From: Seminavis robusta
Lineage: Eukaryota > Bacillariophyta > Bacillariophyceae > Naviculales > Naviculaceae
NCBI GenBank assembly: GCA_903772945.1
Contig: CAICTM010000384.1
Location: 1-64,000, forward strand
Direction of reading: 5' to 3'
Length of the DNA stretch: 64,000 nucleotides
In this document: positions 10,105 to 20,594 of the stretch, piece by piece
Layout: each line of letters opens with the position of its first letter
How positions within the stretch are numbered: the stretch's first letter is position 1
The notes under the pieces: model-generated
The model's input: only the letters and a program-made list of their open reading frames with translations
Database searches by the model: none
What the model was told of the DNA's origin: nothing
Made by a program: the position numbers and the translations under genes

Positions 10105-11367
10105 ATGATTTGGCTGCCTCAGATCCTCGTTTTATCCTTATCATTGTTTCTACCAAGATGTTATGCACAAGGAACAAGTTGCCGAAAGAGCACCATCTTC
10201 CATTCCTGGAACAGTGCTCCCCATCAAGCTGGATATTGGCAGAGTGGTTTTCCAGCAAGTTCGCAGCAACAGATTCATGGAAAACCACCTGTAGGTCTCT
10301 GTGAAGGGACGATTTCAGTACAAGATGATGGTCAAATCTGCATCCGTGGGAGGGTATCTTACGAGCAACTAGCGGAGAGACTGGGGAAAACGATATGGGG
10401 TGTCACGAGCCCTGGCATTTCCATTACAGGGCACCTTGTGTCAGGCACTGGCTACGTCATGTACGGGCGGCATATTCGACGGCTTTATGATTTCGTAAGG
10501 TCCTACTCGATTGAGGGTATCCTTTACCAGGCAGATCACAACATATACGACAATCTATTGGCGGCAAGTCGAGGCTCCATTGACGGTGTTTGTTTGGATG
10601 CTTCATTTGTGCAAGAGGAAGAGTGGTACTCCATCTCTCATGAGATTTTTCCAACACATGGCTCGGTAGATCTGGAGAGAATGTTGCAGGCAAATGTGAT
10701 CTACATTAACTCGGGGAGCTTCAGTGCAGAGTACTACAGAGAAGCGGAGCCTACTCTCTTTACGGGGCATTCTTTGATGCGGATAGTCATGCGCATGGTG
10801 AAAGAAGTCCCTCAGTCATTGTACACATTAGTCCCAGGTCTGTCCCATACTGGAACCGTCAGGCGATTAATCCATGGAACCTTTTCTACTGCAGTCGTAC
10901 CTCAGCCGTTGTTGGCCCCGGAAGATCCAATAGAAGGGTTGCAGATTGACGTCGCCGCAGACAAAATGAAGTTGGCGTTGCAAAATGGTCTGTTCACCGG
11001 AAATGACCAGGTGCCCCCTTACTTCTTTGCCATGATCAAACCACTTCCAGCTAGCGACAATCCTCATTCTTGTTGGCAAGGACCAACGGTCACGCTCGAT
11101 ATCCAAGCGCCTATGGGCTGGGGGGCTCAGCTAGATATGTTTGTGAACTTGGTGGTGTACCGACATCTTGTGGCAGTGAATGCTACCGTAACGATGCATT
11201 TCGGCAAGCGCCTTCCGCCCAACTCGAAAGTTTTGGCCGCAGCACTCGAGAGGTACCATGAGTGTGGCGCTGAAGTAGACGTTGATGCCGACCCTTGCTA
11301 TCACCCAATGTGCAAACGAACAGTGGTCCCCACAGAATTTGAATATCCTCCTGCCTACTATGCTTGA
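10105..11367 (+). CDS. Secreted FAD-linked oxidase-like protein
   Basis: This start gives a textbook signal peptide (MIWLPQILVLSLSLFLP, cleavage after CYA) and a 420-residue protein. An ATG 44 codons upstream (9973) would add a second hydrophobic stretch and is less likely. The middle reads NLLAASRGSIDGVCLDASF, resembling the 'DLLWALRGGGGNFGVVTxF' block of FAD-linked oxidases of the berberine-bridge/PCMH type. The C-terminus reads MHFGKRLPPNSKVLAAALE followed by a Cys-containing tail, like the 'HWGK' end of aldonolactone and alditol oxidases. The usual N-terminal FAD-histidine GH motif was not found, so cofactor binding is uncertain. This is a tentative family call; it could be a divergent or inactive relative acting outside the cell or in the secretory system. 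Confidence 0.5.
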   Translation: MIWLPQILVLSLSLFLPRCYAQGTSCRKSTIFHSWNSAPHQAGYWQSGFPASSQQQIHGKPPVGLCEGTISVQDDGQICIRGRVSYEQLAERLGKTIWGVTSPGISITGHLVSGTGYVMYGRHIRRLYDFVRSYSIEGILYQADHNIYDNLLAASRGSIDGVCLDASFVQEEEWYSISHEIFPTHGSVDLERMLQANVIYINSGSFSAEYYREAEPTLFTGHSLMRIVMRMVKEVPQSLYTLVPGLSHTGTVRRLIHGTFSTAVVPQPLLAPEDPIEGLQIDVAADKMKLALQNGLFTGNDQVPPYFFAMIKPLPASDNPHSCWQGPTVTLDIQAPMGWGAQLDMFVNLVVYRHLVAVNATVTMHFGKRLPPNSKVLAAALERYHECGAEVDVDADPCYHPMCKRTVVPTEFEYPPAYYA

Positions 11368-11704
11368 GGGGGTCTGTAGGTGAAAGAGGAATTGGGAGGA
11401 AGATGTCCCAGCTAGCTATTAGTTCAACTGTATCACCGTGCGTGTTAGGTTGTCACGTTGCCATGTATGATTGCGCTGATACGATAAAAATCCTCGTGAC
11501 GGGATATTCTTGTCAATGCTCCAATCTAGCCGCGTCGATGCCGTCATGTGCGTAACAGATCTCCAAGCATATTCTATCCTGCTTGGCTAGAGGTATCGAT
11601 ACGTCTGTAGTCGATAGCTGCATGCCATGTGCGATGGCTGTTTGTACAGATCGGCTGCCAATCTTCAATTGCAAGCATCCATCACTTTCAGAACCGAGAT
11701 AGCT
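11368..11704. other. Intergenic between convergent genes
   Basis: 3' flanks of two convergent genes; nothing recognised. Confidence 0.6.
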
Positions 11705-14059
11705 CTATAGTTCTCCTCCAACCTCGGAGGATCTGTTGAAGATGTTCCCGCCCACAGGCAGCGATTCATTTCCAGCTTTTTGGACAGAAGGAGCCGTTGC
11801 CGCCGAAGAAGCCGTACCCCAAAAACTGGATTGATACTGCGTTGGTGCCAAATCTGCATTGTTTCGATACTCCGCATAATGATCAGCCACGTAGTACCCT
11901 CGAGGGCTGAATTGGCAGTAGATGCCTCCATAATCAGCCGTGCATTCACACTTGTGGTAGGTGCTGGTGGTGCCATTTTGATTCTGAAACTGGAACTCTA
12001 CACAGCTACCCTTTCTCCCGCACACTGCCGAGGACTTGTCCTCGCAGGGGACGTCGACGCATTCCAAGGTGCCTTCCGTCGGAAAAGAGAGGTCGGAGCC
12101 CGAAATTCCATCGGAAAATGATTCGCGAACTTCATACATTTGCAGCCCTGTACCAGTGTAGCTCTCAGTCATGGCACTGGACCAGCGCTGCTCCAGACCC
12201 ACAAGGTTGTCCCAGAATGCATGATTCTGAGCCTGTAAGTTGAGGGTGTACGGCTCTTCGCACCAGTATGTAAACACCCACTTGCGGCCGATGTACACAT
12301 ACGTTTCATATCGATGACCCGTGGGGCAGGTTCCTTCGTCCGTTTCAAAGTGGCGATAGTAGATTGGTCGGCCGTAGGCTGTCAGAGGAGATCCATTCTC
12401 TTCTGCCAAATATAACGGGCCCATGGTTTCGTACTCGTAGGAAGACGCTCCATAGTTGATCCACTGCATCGCGGGGCAAATTGTCGTTTTCACTTCACAT
12501 CGAGTGCCCTGCCAACCTTCGTTACAAGAACATCTTCCATCGACGCAGGCACCATTCAAGCTGCATTCGGCATCAATGTCACAATTATCTCTGGTAATGA
12601 CAACCGCTGTTTCACTGATATCACCAGTGTAGATTTTCCATCCCGCAGCGGGCACACGTTCCAAATCGAACTCTTTAGTTTGTTGGGAAATGGCCAACCA
12701 TCCCCACTCACACTGATCCAACTGTTTTCGGGCCGTGCCCAGAGCTCGAATGGTGAATACCCAAGCTTCCAATTCAGAGCAATAATAAAACATTCCACAC
12801 GTAGGATCGGTTTGGCATTGTGTCGCAGTTGCAGCGGCGGAGGTTGCTTCGTAGTAGATTGGTCGCCTCTCGTGTCTGTCCAACAGGCCATTGTCTTTGT
12901 AGGACACATCATAGCTGCCACTAAAGTAGGCATAGTTCAACAAAATACCTTGTTGTGATGTCATGCCGCGTTGACTTCCCTCAAATTGAAACTCGGTCGA
13001 GTCGGGTAGAATCAATGTTTCATCTTGAAACCACACGGCCAATGTGGGCGACAGTTTTTGTTCGAGATAGAATCCATTGGCTTGCCCGATGCGTAGATTG
13101 GCCCAAAAACTGAGCATGGGTACAAACGTGAGACACAAGAAGATAGTGATCAAGGCTATCCACCATCGTTTGGTATCTCTTCGAAGGCGCATGCTGACGG
13201 ATTCGACCTTGATGGTCATTCGGTGCAGGCCCTTTCCGAGGTATCCCCATCGGGCCAGTTTGAATACCATATTGTCCAGATACGAAATGAACTGTCCAAC
13301 GAGGCATGGAATCACTAGTGTCAGGTACCACCAACAATAATACTACCGGTATCCAACGTGACATTTTAAAAAGTCGATGATACATACCTCCATGGCGGCA
13401 AAGTTTTCAAAAATGGAGAGTACACTGTCGGACTGGACAATAAAGTAGAAACTGACCATGACGACAAAGAGTCCTTCAATGAGTCGCAGTATATTGGAAA
13501 GCCACCATTTTTGCACCACGGCACCGGGGAATCGCTGTGTGATTTGTTCGTCGTGTCCCACGACCATTAACGCCTTGAGCGATACAAAAATATCTTCTTC
13601 TTTGAGTGTGGCCACCATGAGCGATACAATCTGCGCCGCCAAGACTTGTGGCGGGATTTCAATGGGAGGATCAATGGGGAAAGGCACCATTTCATCAAAG
13701 ACGGGAGCATCGGATGCCAGATCGGTCAATGCCAATGCCAGAATCATGAGTTGCAGGCAAAAGACAAAAATGCTGACCGCAAAGGTCAAGGAACACGGTC
13801 GACACAGATACATGAGACTAAAGAGATCTTCTTCCAAATTAAAGGTCTCTTCCTTTTCTCGTTCTTCGCGAGATGCATCTCGCTCTGTCAGACCTTGATG
13901 TGGATTGTCATTATCATTATTAGCTTCATCCTGGAAATCATTATTACCGTCCTCATCGTCATTGACTCGCGTGGACATTCGACTGTTGTTTAATTTGGAA
14001 CTATCGTAGGAGTACGATGTATTTTGATCGCCAGAACGAAACACGGACAGCCACGGCAT
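11705..14059 (-). CDS. Multi-pass membrane protein with EGF-like ectodomain, two exons
   Basis: Exon 1 is 14059-13388 and exon 2 is 13291-11705, split by a 96-bp intron (GTATGT...ACAG) that joins AAME to FISYLDN in frame, giving 752 residues. The ATG at 14059 is the first in frame. Residues 1-80 are acidic and cytosolic. Membrane segments lie at about 90-112, 188-210 and 267-288. A soluble loop (115-185) and a conserved-looking FENFAAMEFISYLDNMVF stretch separate them. The C-terminal half is extracellular, with one canonical EGF-like domain (CSLNGACVDGRCSCNEGWQG, about 461-489), a second Cys-rich EGF-like stretch (about 650-695) ending CECTADYGGIYC, and several N-glycosylation sites. It looks like a surface receptor or adhesion protein of a stramenopile-type family. 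No enzymatic domain is seen and the ligand is unknown. Confidence 0.75.
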
Positions 14060-14775
14060 ACTGGAATGGATGAGGGGTAGCAAGCAGAGAGTGGTGCCAA
14101 TAGAGGGAAGGGAAGGTCGATTGAAAAAAGGAAGCCAAGATGCAATCAAGCACAGCTTTTGGGCTTGGACTGGAAGAGACCAGTCTGTTTGTGGTTGTTG
14201 CTGCTTTCCTTGATCACTGACGATGGAAAAGCAACTGTGTGGGAAGGTACCGGTGGCACAAAATGTACGGTACCGGTACTACATTTCTGCAACAGTAGTT
14301 GCACAGCCTCAGTATGTGCTTCCCCTACTACTATGGGGATCTTACATACTGTCAGCATCCATGAGGGTATGCTACGTAGAAAAGGTATGGTATTGGCAGT
14401 CATTGAAACAAAGATCCTCTCAATAAGACTCTCACTATTAAATAAACTGCAACAGAGAAGATATAACACCGGCATTAAGACCAACCACATACTGAGAGGA
14501 TTCCGATTTCGCCTTAAGTAACAACCAACATACCTGCCAATTCCCACATCCGATCCAACCGTTGCAGAAAGATACTCTCAGGTACGAATCAATCGTTAGT
14601 TTACCATACTCAAGCAAGCAATCGTACAGTCGTTGCCGTATACTCAAGCCAAAGAGGCAAAAAACGCCGAAATCCCGTAGGACCGTACCCTCCGAACACT
14701 ACTTGCTAGCTGTCGAGTTCAGTCAGTCAGTTCAGTTCAGTTCAGTTTTCCTCATTATTTTGGATCCTTCAACTC
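14060..14775. other. Intergenic between divergent genes
   Basis: Probable shared 5' region of the EGF protein (minus) and the recombinase-like gene (plus). It contains TACCGGTGG and GGTACCGGTACT palindromic pieces around 14245-14280 and a (CAGTT)n-like tract near 14720-14745. No convincing gene. Confidence 0.5.
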
Positions 14776-14781
14776 TATAAA
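14776..14781 (+). promoter_or_regulatory. TATA box candidate
   Basis: TATAAA lies 69 bp upstream of the ATG at 14850, followed by an A/C-rich leader (CAAACCAACATTTCC...CACC) and a good start context (CCACCATGGCC). This suggests the recombinase-like gene had its own promoter. Confidence 0.4.
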
Positions 14782-14849
14782 GAAGCTCTGCCAAAATTCC
14801 AGCTCAACCAAACCAACATTTCCTTTCTTGACCAAACAATTACTCCACC

Positions 14850-15983
14850 ATGGCCAACAATGCCAATGATGGAGCCTTTGGGTTGGAAGACGTGCCGGAT
14901 TTGCCTGAAGCACCCACGGAACAGCCCAAGTACAACCGGGATTACCATCGACTCTTCGTCAAATTCATGAGCTGGCTGCACAAGAGGACGTACACCAAGG
15001 CGGCTCGCTTCCAACCCAGTGCTTTGGCCGGCATCCAACCACACCACGTTGCCGACTACTTGAAATGGCGTGCGTATGGTACGACGGACGTTGACTTCAA
15101 AGACCTCGAGCAGAATCCAACTTGCCGCTCCTCTACTCTTGAGCAAGACAAGAAGGCTATTTCCTTTTACATGCCCATCAAAGGTGCCACATGGAATGGA
15201 ACCTCCGGCAATCCAACCAAGTCCGATCCTGTGAACGAAGTGGTCAAGGAAGTCAAGAAAGCGGAGACTCAACACCGCGGCAAGAAGTCCTGTGCCACCA
15301 GGGATTTGACGGAAACAGAGTATCGCAAGGTGGTCCATGAACTCTACGGCAAAGGGAGCTTTGAATCGACCATCCGTACAGCCTGCATGTTGAAGCAGCA
15401 AGTCCATCTCATCACCAGGACGGACGACATCTCCAAGTTGAAGTATTCCGACTACAAGCCGCATCCAGACTTCCCTTTTGCGCTCAGTTGCAAGGTGCAT
15501 TGGTCCAAGAATATTTCAGAAGAACGACAATGCCCCGACCAAATCATTCTTGGGTCGATGGATACCGACTTTTGTGCCATGCTCGGATTGGCGAATTACA
15601 TGGAGGCGTCCTTCAACTACGGGTATGGCGCCGCTGGTCGGGAAGATGCATTCCTCTTTACTCCCGAAAGCGATCCCAAGTTGGCTCCCAAGCACTGCAA
15701 CGCAGCCTACCGCAACATTCTCAAGGCTGTCTTTTTGTCGGCTCCATTTCTGGCTGTGGCGCTCATTGCTGGTGTTCTTGGGAGTCACAGCATTCGGAAG
15801 TTTGCTGCAACTCTGGCAAGAGGGATGGGTGCTACTGCTGACGAAGTTGACATGCAGGGGATTACCACAGGATTTGCCATTGCCCACAATGACCCCCAAA
15901 AGGGCAAGATCCGACTGACACTCAAGATACCGTACTGTAGTGGGACGGTAGACAAGTCTAGAATTATATTATGGACTCAGTAG
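14850..15983 (+). CDS. Tyrosine recombinase-like protein, C-terminally truncated
   Basis: The open frame codes 377 residues from ATGGCC in strong context. Residues 30-80 (YHRLFVKFMSWLHKRTY...HHVADYLKWRAYG) look like a core-binding SAM-like domain. VHLITRTDDISKLKYSDY (about 188-205) carries the first catalytic Arg. LGSHSIRKFAATLARGMGAT (about 311-330) is the HxxR box. In this family the protein should continue with an RW(K)G-like strand, a His/Trp and the nucleophilic Tyr. Instead the sequence after DEVDMQG turns into an unrelated tail and stops, so the nucleophile is missing. This resembles Crypton-type transposase genes common in diatoms and oomycetes, or a derived host copy. It is probably an inactive relic unless an unseen 3' exon supplies the Tyr. 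The GC-rich coding stretch stands out from its AT-richer flanks. Confidence 0.65.
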   Translation: MANNANDGAFGLEDVPDLPEAPTEQPKYNRDYHRLFVKFMSWLHKRTYTKAARFQPSALAGIQPHHVADYLKWRAYGTTDVDFKDLEQNPTCRSSTLEQDKKAISFYMPIKGATWNGTSGNPTKSDPVNEVVKEVKKAETQHRGKKSCATRDLTETEYRKVVHELYGKGSFESTIRTACMLKQQVHLITRTDDISKLKYSDYKPHPDFPFALSCKVHWSKNISEERQCPDQIILGSMDTDFCAMLGLANYMEASFNYGYGAAGREDAFLFTPESDPKLAPKHCNAAYRNILKAVFLSAPFLAVALIAGVLGSHSIRKFAATLARGMGATADEVDMQGITTGFAIAHNDPQKGKIRLTLKIPYCSGTVDKSRIILWTQ

Positions 15984-17785
15984 CTCTACTAGCTAGCTAC
16001 AGTAGCACTCTGAGTAGGTCATACCGCTACTTGCACAAGCAATTCAGCAAAAAGTGACTGAAAGTAAGAAGTACGCTCACTCACAAACTGCCAAATCGTC
16101 AGTAGTTATTTTAGGTGCCTTGATTGCTTGTCGTATCAGTGCCGTACGGTACGTCTATCCGCAATCCTCTTTTTCCTTTCAACTAAGGGCTTCCGTTTAG
16201 AGAGCGTCGTTGCGACTACGAGAATGGCCCAGCCACAAATTTGTTGCTTCCGACGCAATCACTGGCAACAGGATTGAAATCGTATGCTACATGTCTTGGA
16301 AAGAGGCACCCAGACGACATACGGTATGCTTCTCTTGCTGATGGCTTCTGATGTGATGCACCTCCGCCTTGACCTGGTTGGAAGGATCACGTTATTGGTT
16401 TCAGCGGCCAGCACCAACACCAAAATGTTTCATGGAACGAACCAGTTGGCTCCGACCGAGGGATCCGGATGGCAACCTTCGTTGGCAAGACCATTCGTAC
16501 CGTTATGCTGTACATGGTTAGTTTTCAAACTGAATAGCGTGCACACTGCACCTACCAAAAATAAATAAATCAAAGTCTATTAACGGATTCAGACAAGCTG
16601 TGCACACTGCACCTACAGTAGGTAAGTGACATTGGATAAGAGCGAGAGACGAGATGGGGAGTGGGATTTTCTCTCCACCCCAACAGCCAACAGCTGCTGT
16701 GCTGCCTCGTCCCGGTGGCAACAGCTTGTGGCAGCCTAGCTAGTAAAGATGATGCATGGAACCTGGAGTCCCCTTTCTCTTTGTCCCGGTGGCAACCGCT
16801 GTGGCAGCCTAGCTAGCTAGAGAAAGATGATGCAGGGAACCTCGAGTCCCTTTCTCTTTCTTGTCCCGGTGGCAACAGCTTGTGGCAGCCTAGCTAATAA
16901 CTAGTCTAGCTAGCTAGTAAAGATGATGCCTGGAACAGCTCCTAGCTAGCCTGGAACCTGGAGCCCCTTTCCTTTATCTCTATTAATACCACCAAGGATC
17001 CGTTGCATGGTGGTTGATGCTTACGGTATGGCAATCCCACAACCGAAGAAAGAGCTTTCAACGATGGTCTATAAGCGCGACTACCGGTAGCCGGAAGCCG
17101 GAAGGAGCTCCGGAAGGTTGGTGTACTGTGTACTACTGTGTGAGGTGATCACTGGTTCTTGTCCTTAGACGGGACAGAATGACAGAATTCAAAAAGCAAA
17201 CTCACTGTGAGGATGCTGTACTGGTACCTGGTACCTGGTACCTGGTATGGTACCGGTACACCAAGTACCGGTGAGCTGGGGATGGAAACTGCAATCATAT
17301 CATCCTCTTAAATCCAGCTAGAAAGTGCCGTAGGTGCCATTTAAGTCATGGAACAAGAAAGTACTCTGGAGTATTCGGAACATGTTTCCCGGTAGCCTTT
17401 GTTCCAGAAAAGATTTATGATATGTGCCCCGGAATTCAAATTTCCCCCAAGCCGTTCTCAGTACTGGGTCCACGCGCTCAGTTTGCACCAAAGTCGTTGA
17501 TAAAAGTTAAAAAATTGGTTCAGCGATCGCTCGATCGCTCCACGCTCCAACGGTGCTTCAATTTTCGATGTCATTTTTTGACATCTTTTGCACCATGGTG
17601 ACGGATTGAGAAGTTTTGGCGCAAACATTCATCATACATCCCCAACAAGCTATCTATCACCAGTATTGTATTGGTCTGCGTTGACTATTTCTCTGTCGAC
17701 ACTGATATACTATAGTTGTAATAGATGCGCAGATAGCTAGTTACTGAATCAGCAAGGCGATAGGAGACAAGATAATCTAATCAAA
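15984..17785. other. Intergenic with minisatellite
   Basis: No supported gene. It includes the minisatellite at 16709-16990 and a GGTACCTGGTACCTGGTACC run near 17225. A weak protein-like stretch around 16190-16500 could not be assigned. The final 200 bp are the 5' region of the downstream secreted protein. Confidence 0.5.
16709..16990 (+). repeat. Minisatellite, three units of about 75-110 bp
   Basis: Units begin at about 16709, 16782 and 16862 with GTCCCGGTGGCAACagcttGTGGCAGCC and end with GGAACCTGGAGTCCCCTTTC. The third unit contains extra CTAGCTAG sequence. Non-coding. Confidence 0.75.
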
Positions 17786-20119
17786 ATGAAATTCCATTGT
17801 CGTAGCTTCCTGATAACAGCACTGGTCTTCCTCGCCCCCTCTCTTGAGCTATCCCATGGCCAAAGATTACCATTATCCGAGCACCAGCATTATCAACTGG
17901 ATAACCACTTCAGCATGACACGGCTGATAAGGCAACCGAGTCCGCTGACATTGCGTGTCACGGGGTATCACCACACTTTGGTAGCCTCTGTTCCGAGAAA
18001 CTCCACAGCTACAAAACTTAACACCCAAAGACAACCCTCTTCCAGAACGAGTGATCCGACTGGATCCGTTCCCAATGACAACCATGTAAGGCGGCGGAGA
18101 AAAGAGCAAGCAGTGTTTCCAACCTCCATGGGTCCATTGAAGACATTCTATTACTTTATTCAAGCACTGGGTAGATCCGATAACTCGGGATGCAAGCATC
18201 CCCAACCGTCATTTATTGCGACCTGCCCTGTAGGTGCCTTTATTGTCTCTCAATCCTCCCGCAGTGAATGGAACTCACGGCTGGATTGTATGCAGCTCTC
18301 GGACACGCAAATACAATGCACGCCCAAAGAAATCGACCCACGCTATGACGGTCAAGATATTGACTTGGACGATCAAAATGGTGTCACCTTGGCGTGTTAT
18401 GGTCCCATGACGATCAGCGACACTGGAAATAGTGGCGATGAAGACCACAAGCAGCAGCAGCAAGCCCACGACAACCTGCAAGTATCCGTGCAGGTCATCG
18501 AAGGGACGTATGAATGCGACAAGGCATTAGAGGCTCGGACCATGCCCAATCCCACGGTCGTGTCGGGTGGAAATATCTATCAGACTGTAGCGATTCAAAA
18601 GCAATGTTCCAGCTCGGAACAAGATGGCGAAGCTTGGGTGTTTGTCAAACCAACCTGTGGCATCGCGGGGGGCATTGCGCGAGATAATATTGTAACAGCC
18701 GAAGACATGCTGCAAGAGACTGTTGTACCGATTCAGTATGGCAGTAGCAGCAATGGCAGTAGCTATGATTACAACAACACTCAAGATCGGAGCGATCGGA
18801 TTCCCACCATTACGATTGCTCATTGCGAAATTGAAGATGAGTGTCAGGTGGAGTATGTATGTGCCAATTTTACATGCAGTGGTTTGACGTCCTGTGATGT
18901 GGATATCCCTGACTTTGTTATCAATAGCACATCTGACAGCACTACCACGTACATGCCGGGTGAAGAATGCCTGCCACGAGACTTTTCCATGGAGCTAGAC
19001 AATGGAGAGGTCTGCGAGTTCAATCTCATGTGCACCAGCGATATTTGCATCGAAGGAACGTGTCGTGCCGAGAGATTGAATGATTTCCAAGTGTGCGATG
19101 AGGGTGAGGACTGCATGTCGAGTGCATGTGGCAAACATCCAGAGGACACTACGGTTGCCGGGAGCATCGAAAGCGAAGACATTCCAAAAAAGATCTGCTG
19201 TCCCAGTGGCGGTACCTTTGGGCATAGTGGGGACTCCTTCTGTACAGCATCGCAACCCATTGGCGCTGCCTGCCACAAGGATGATATGTGCGATAGTGGA
19301 ATATGCATCTTCCAGACTTGCCGAGAGAATCTACTCGATGATGGCATGGAATGTGAAGAGCCCTCCGATTGTTTGAACAGCGTTTGCGCCAACTATCACG
19401 ATCCAAATGGTGCGCAAGAGTGCTGTCCAACAGGTGACAGCATTCTTTTATCAGAAGGCGCTAAATGCTCCAACCGGACCGCCGGTGATACTTGTGAAAA
19501 CAATGTCAATTCACTCTGTCAAAGCAACATTTGTGTTGAAGGACTCTGTCTCGCGACGCAGCAACCACCAGGGCAAGTTTGTGACAACCACTTTGATTGT
19601 GAAAATGATGCTTGTGCCTTGGAATCAGCGGATGCCGAAGCGCCCTACATCTGTTGCTGGACCGGAGCCTACGAGTTCTTGCCATATCACGAGACGGTGA
19701 CAATTCGGACAACTCATACCGGTTATGAGATCAGCTCCAACTCTTTGCGTGTTTGTACCGGACAACCAGTTGGGTCTTCCTGTGGCACGGACGTTCAGGA
19801 TCTTGATGAATTGTGCAACAGTGGAATTTGCGTGGATAGTGTCTGTGAGGCGGCACGACTTGCCCCCGGGTCCGTCTGCGCAGAAAACGAAGATTGTGAC
19901 AATGACATTTGTGCGTTTTCGTCTCTGGACGACACTGCTGGCAAGGTTTGTTGCGAGTCAAACGACTCCAAAAGTATATATGTAGAAGGCAAGCTACGGC
20001 TGAAAGATGTCTGCACAGGGCAACCGTTGGGAGCTCAGTGCGGAGTTCACGATGCAGATTCCCTGTGCGAATCTGGCGCTTGCTTCAGTGGAGTATGCGC
20101 AGTCCCCGTGTTTCCGTGA
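17786..20119 (+). CDS. Large secreted protein with five Cys-rich (Dickkopf-like) modules
   Basis: A 777-residue protein whose ATG begins a clear signal peptide (MKFHCRSFLITALVFLAPS, cleavage near HGQ). Residues 26-350 are low in Cys with several N-glycosylation sites. From about 380 to the end there are repeated modules of about 70-110 residues. They follow the pattern G-x-x-C-x(5)-C-x-S-x-x-C-x(4)-C (for example CDSGICIFQTC, CQSNICVEGLC, CNSGICVDSVC, CESGACFSGVC), alternating with CC-containing linkers. The spacing resembles the Dickkopf N-terminal Cys-rich fold, which occurs in many diatom secreted proteins. The same module caps the lipase at 46.2 kb. No catalytic domain is recognised. A role in the extracellular matrix or frustule-associated layer is inferred. 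The frame is intact and apparently intron-free. Confidence 0.75.
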   Translation: MKFHCRSFLITALVFLAPSLELSHGQRLPLSEHQHYQLDNHFSMTRLIRQPSPLTLRVTGYHHTLVASVPRNSTATKLNTQRQPSSRTSDPTGSVPNDNHVRRRRKEQAVFPTSMGPLKTFYYFIQALGRSDNSGCKHPQPSFIATCPVGAFIVSQSSRSEWNSRLDCMQLSDTQIQCTPKEIDPRYDGQDIDLDDQNGVTLACYGPMTISDTGNSGDEDHKQQQQAHDNLQVSVQVIEGTYECDKALEARTMPNPTVVSGGNIYQTVAIQKQCSSSEQDGEAWVFVKPTCGIAGGIARDNIVTAEDMLQETVVPIQYGSSSNGSSYDYNNTQDRSDRIPTITIAHCEIEDECQVEYVCANFTCSGLTSCDVDIPDFVINSTSDSTTTYMPGEECLPRDFSMELDNGEVCEFNLMCTSDICIEGTCRAERLNDFQVCDEGEDCMSSACGKHPEDTTVAGSIESEDIPKKICCPSGGTFGHSGDSFCTASQPIGAACHKDDMCDSGICIFQTCRENLLDDGMECEEPSDCLNSVCANYHDPNGAQECCPTGDSILLSEGAKCSNRTAGDTCENNVNSLCQSNICVEGLCLATQQPPGQVCDNHFDCENDACALESADAEAPYICCWTGAYEFLPYHETVTIRTTHTGYEISSNSLRVCTGQPVGSSCGTDVQDLDELCNSGICVDSVCEAARLAPGSVCAENEDCDNDICAFSSLDDTAGKVCCESNDSKSIYVEGKLRLKDVCTGQPLGAQCGVHDADSLCESGACFSGVCAVPVFP

Positions 20120-20594
20120 CGAGAACTACTCCTCCAGCCGGCTTTTTGACTCGCGGGCATGCTTGTAGAGAGTACTGAGAATGTGTCTTGGGCTTTTTGG
20201 GCGACACGGAGCTATAACAGATAATAGAGATGACAATGACTACATGGATATTTATGAGAAGTGTACGTAACGTAGGCCGTGTTTCAATGGCAGAAATGTC
20301 GGCGTTTGATTTCAACTCCGCTTTTGAATGAAACAAACGAAGACCAGCAGTCCTGGAAGACACGCCCTTTGAACACAGATATAGCCCGCAACAAAAGAAT
20401 AGAAGTCTAGAGTACCTATTAGTTGGCACCACCAGTCTCAGTACAGCCAGCGTCTCTGGGACGCTCCAGCATAAACGAAAGCCTTACTGGCTGTCGTAGG
20501 AAGCGTGGACTGCCTGCCAAATGCAAAAAAGGTTATGATTCTATCTAGTCTAGAGTGTCTATAAGTTTATGATTCTTTACAAGTTTTTCTGTCG
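20120..20594. other. Intergenic between convergent genes
   Basis: 3' flanks only; no feature recognised. Confidence 0.6.

Noticed and set aside
14775-15500. 241-codon minus-strand frame
   Set aside because: Antisense of the tyrosine-recombinase frame, which has clear motifs.
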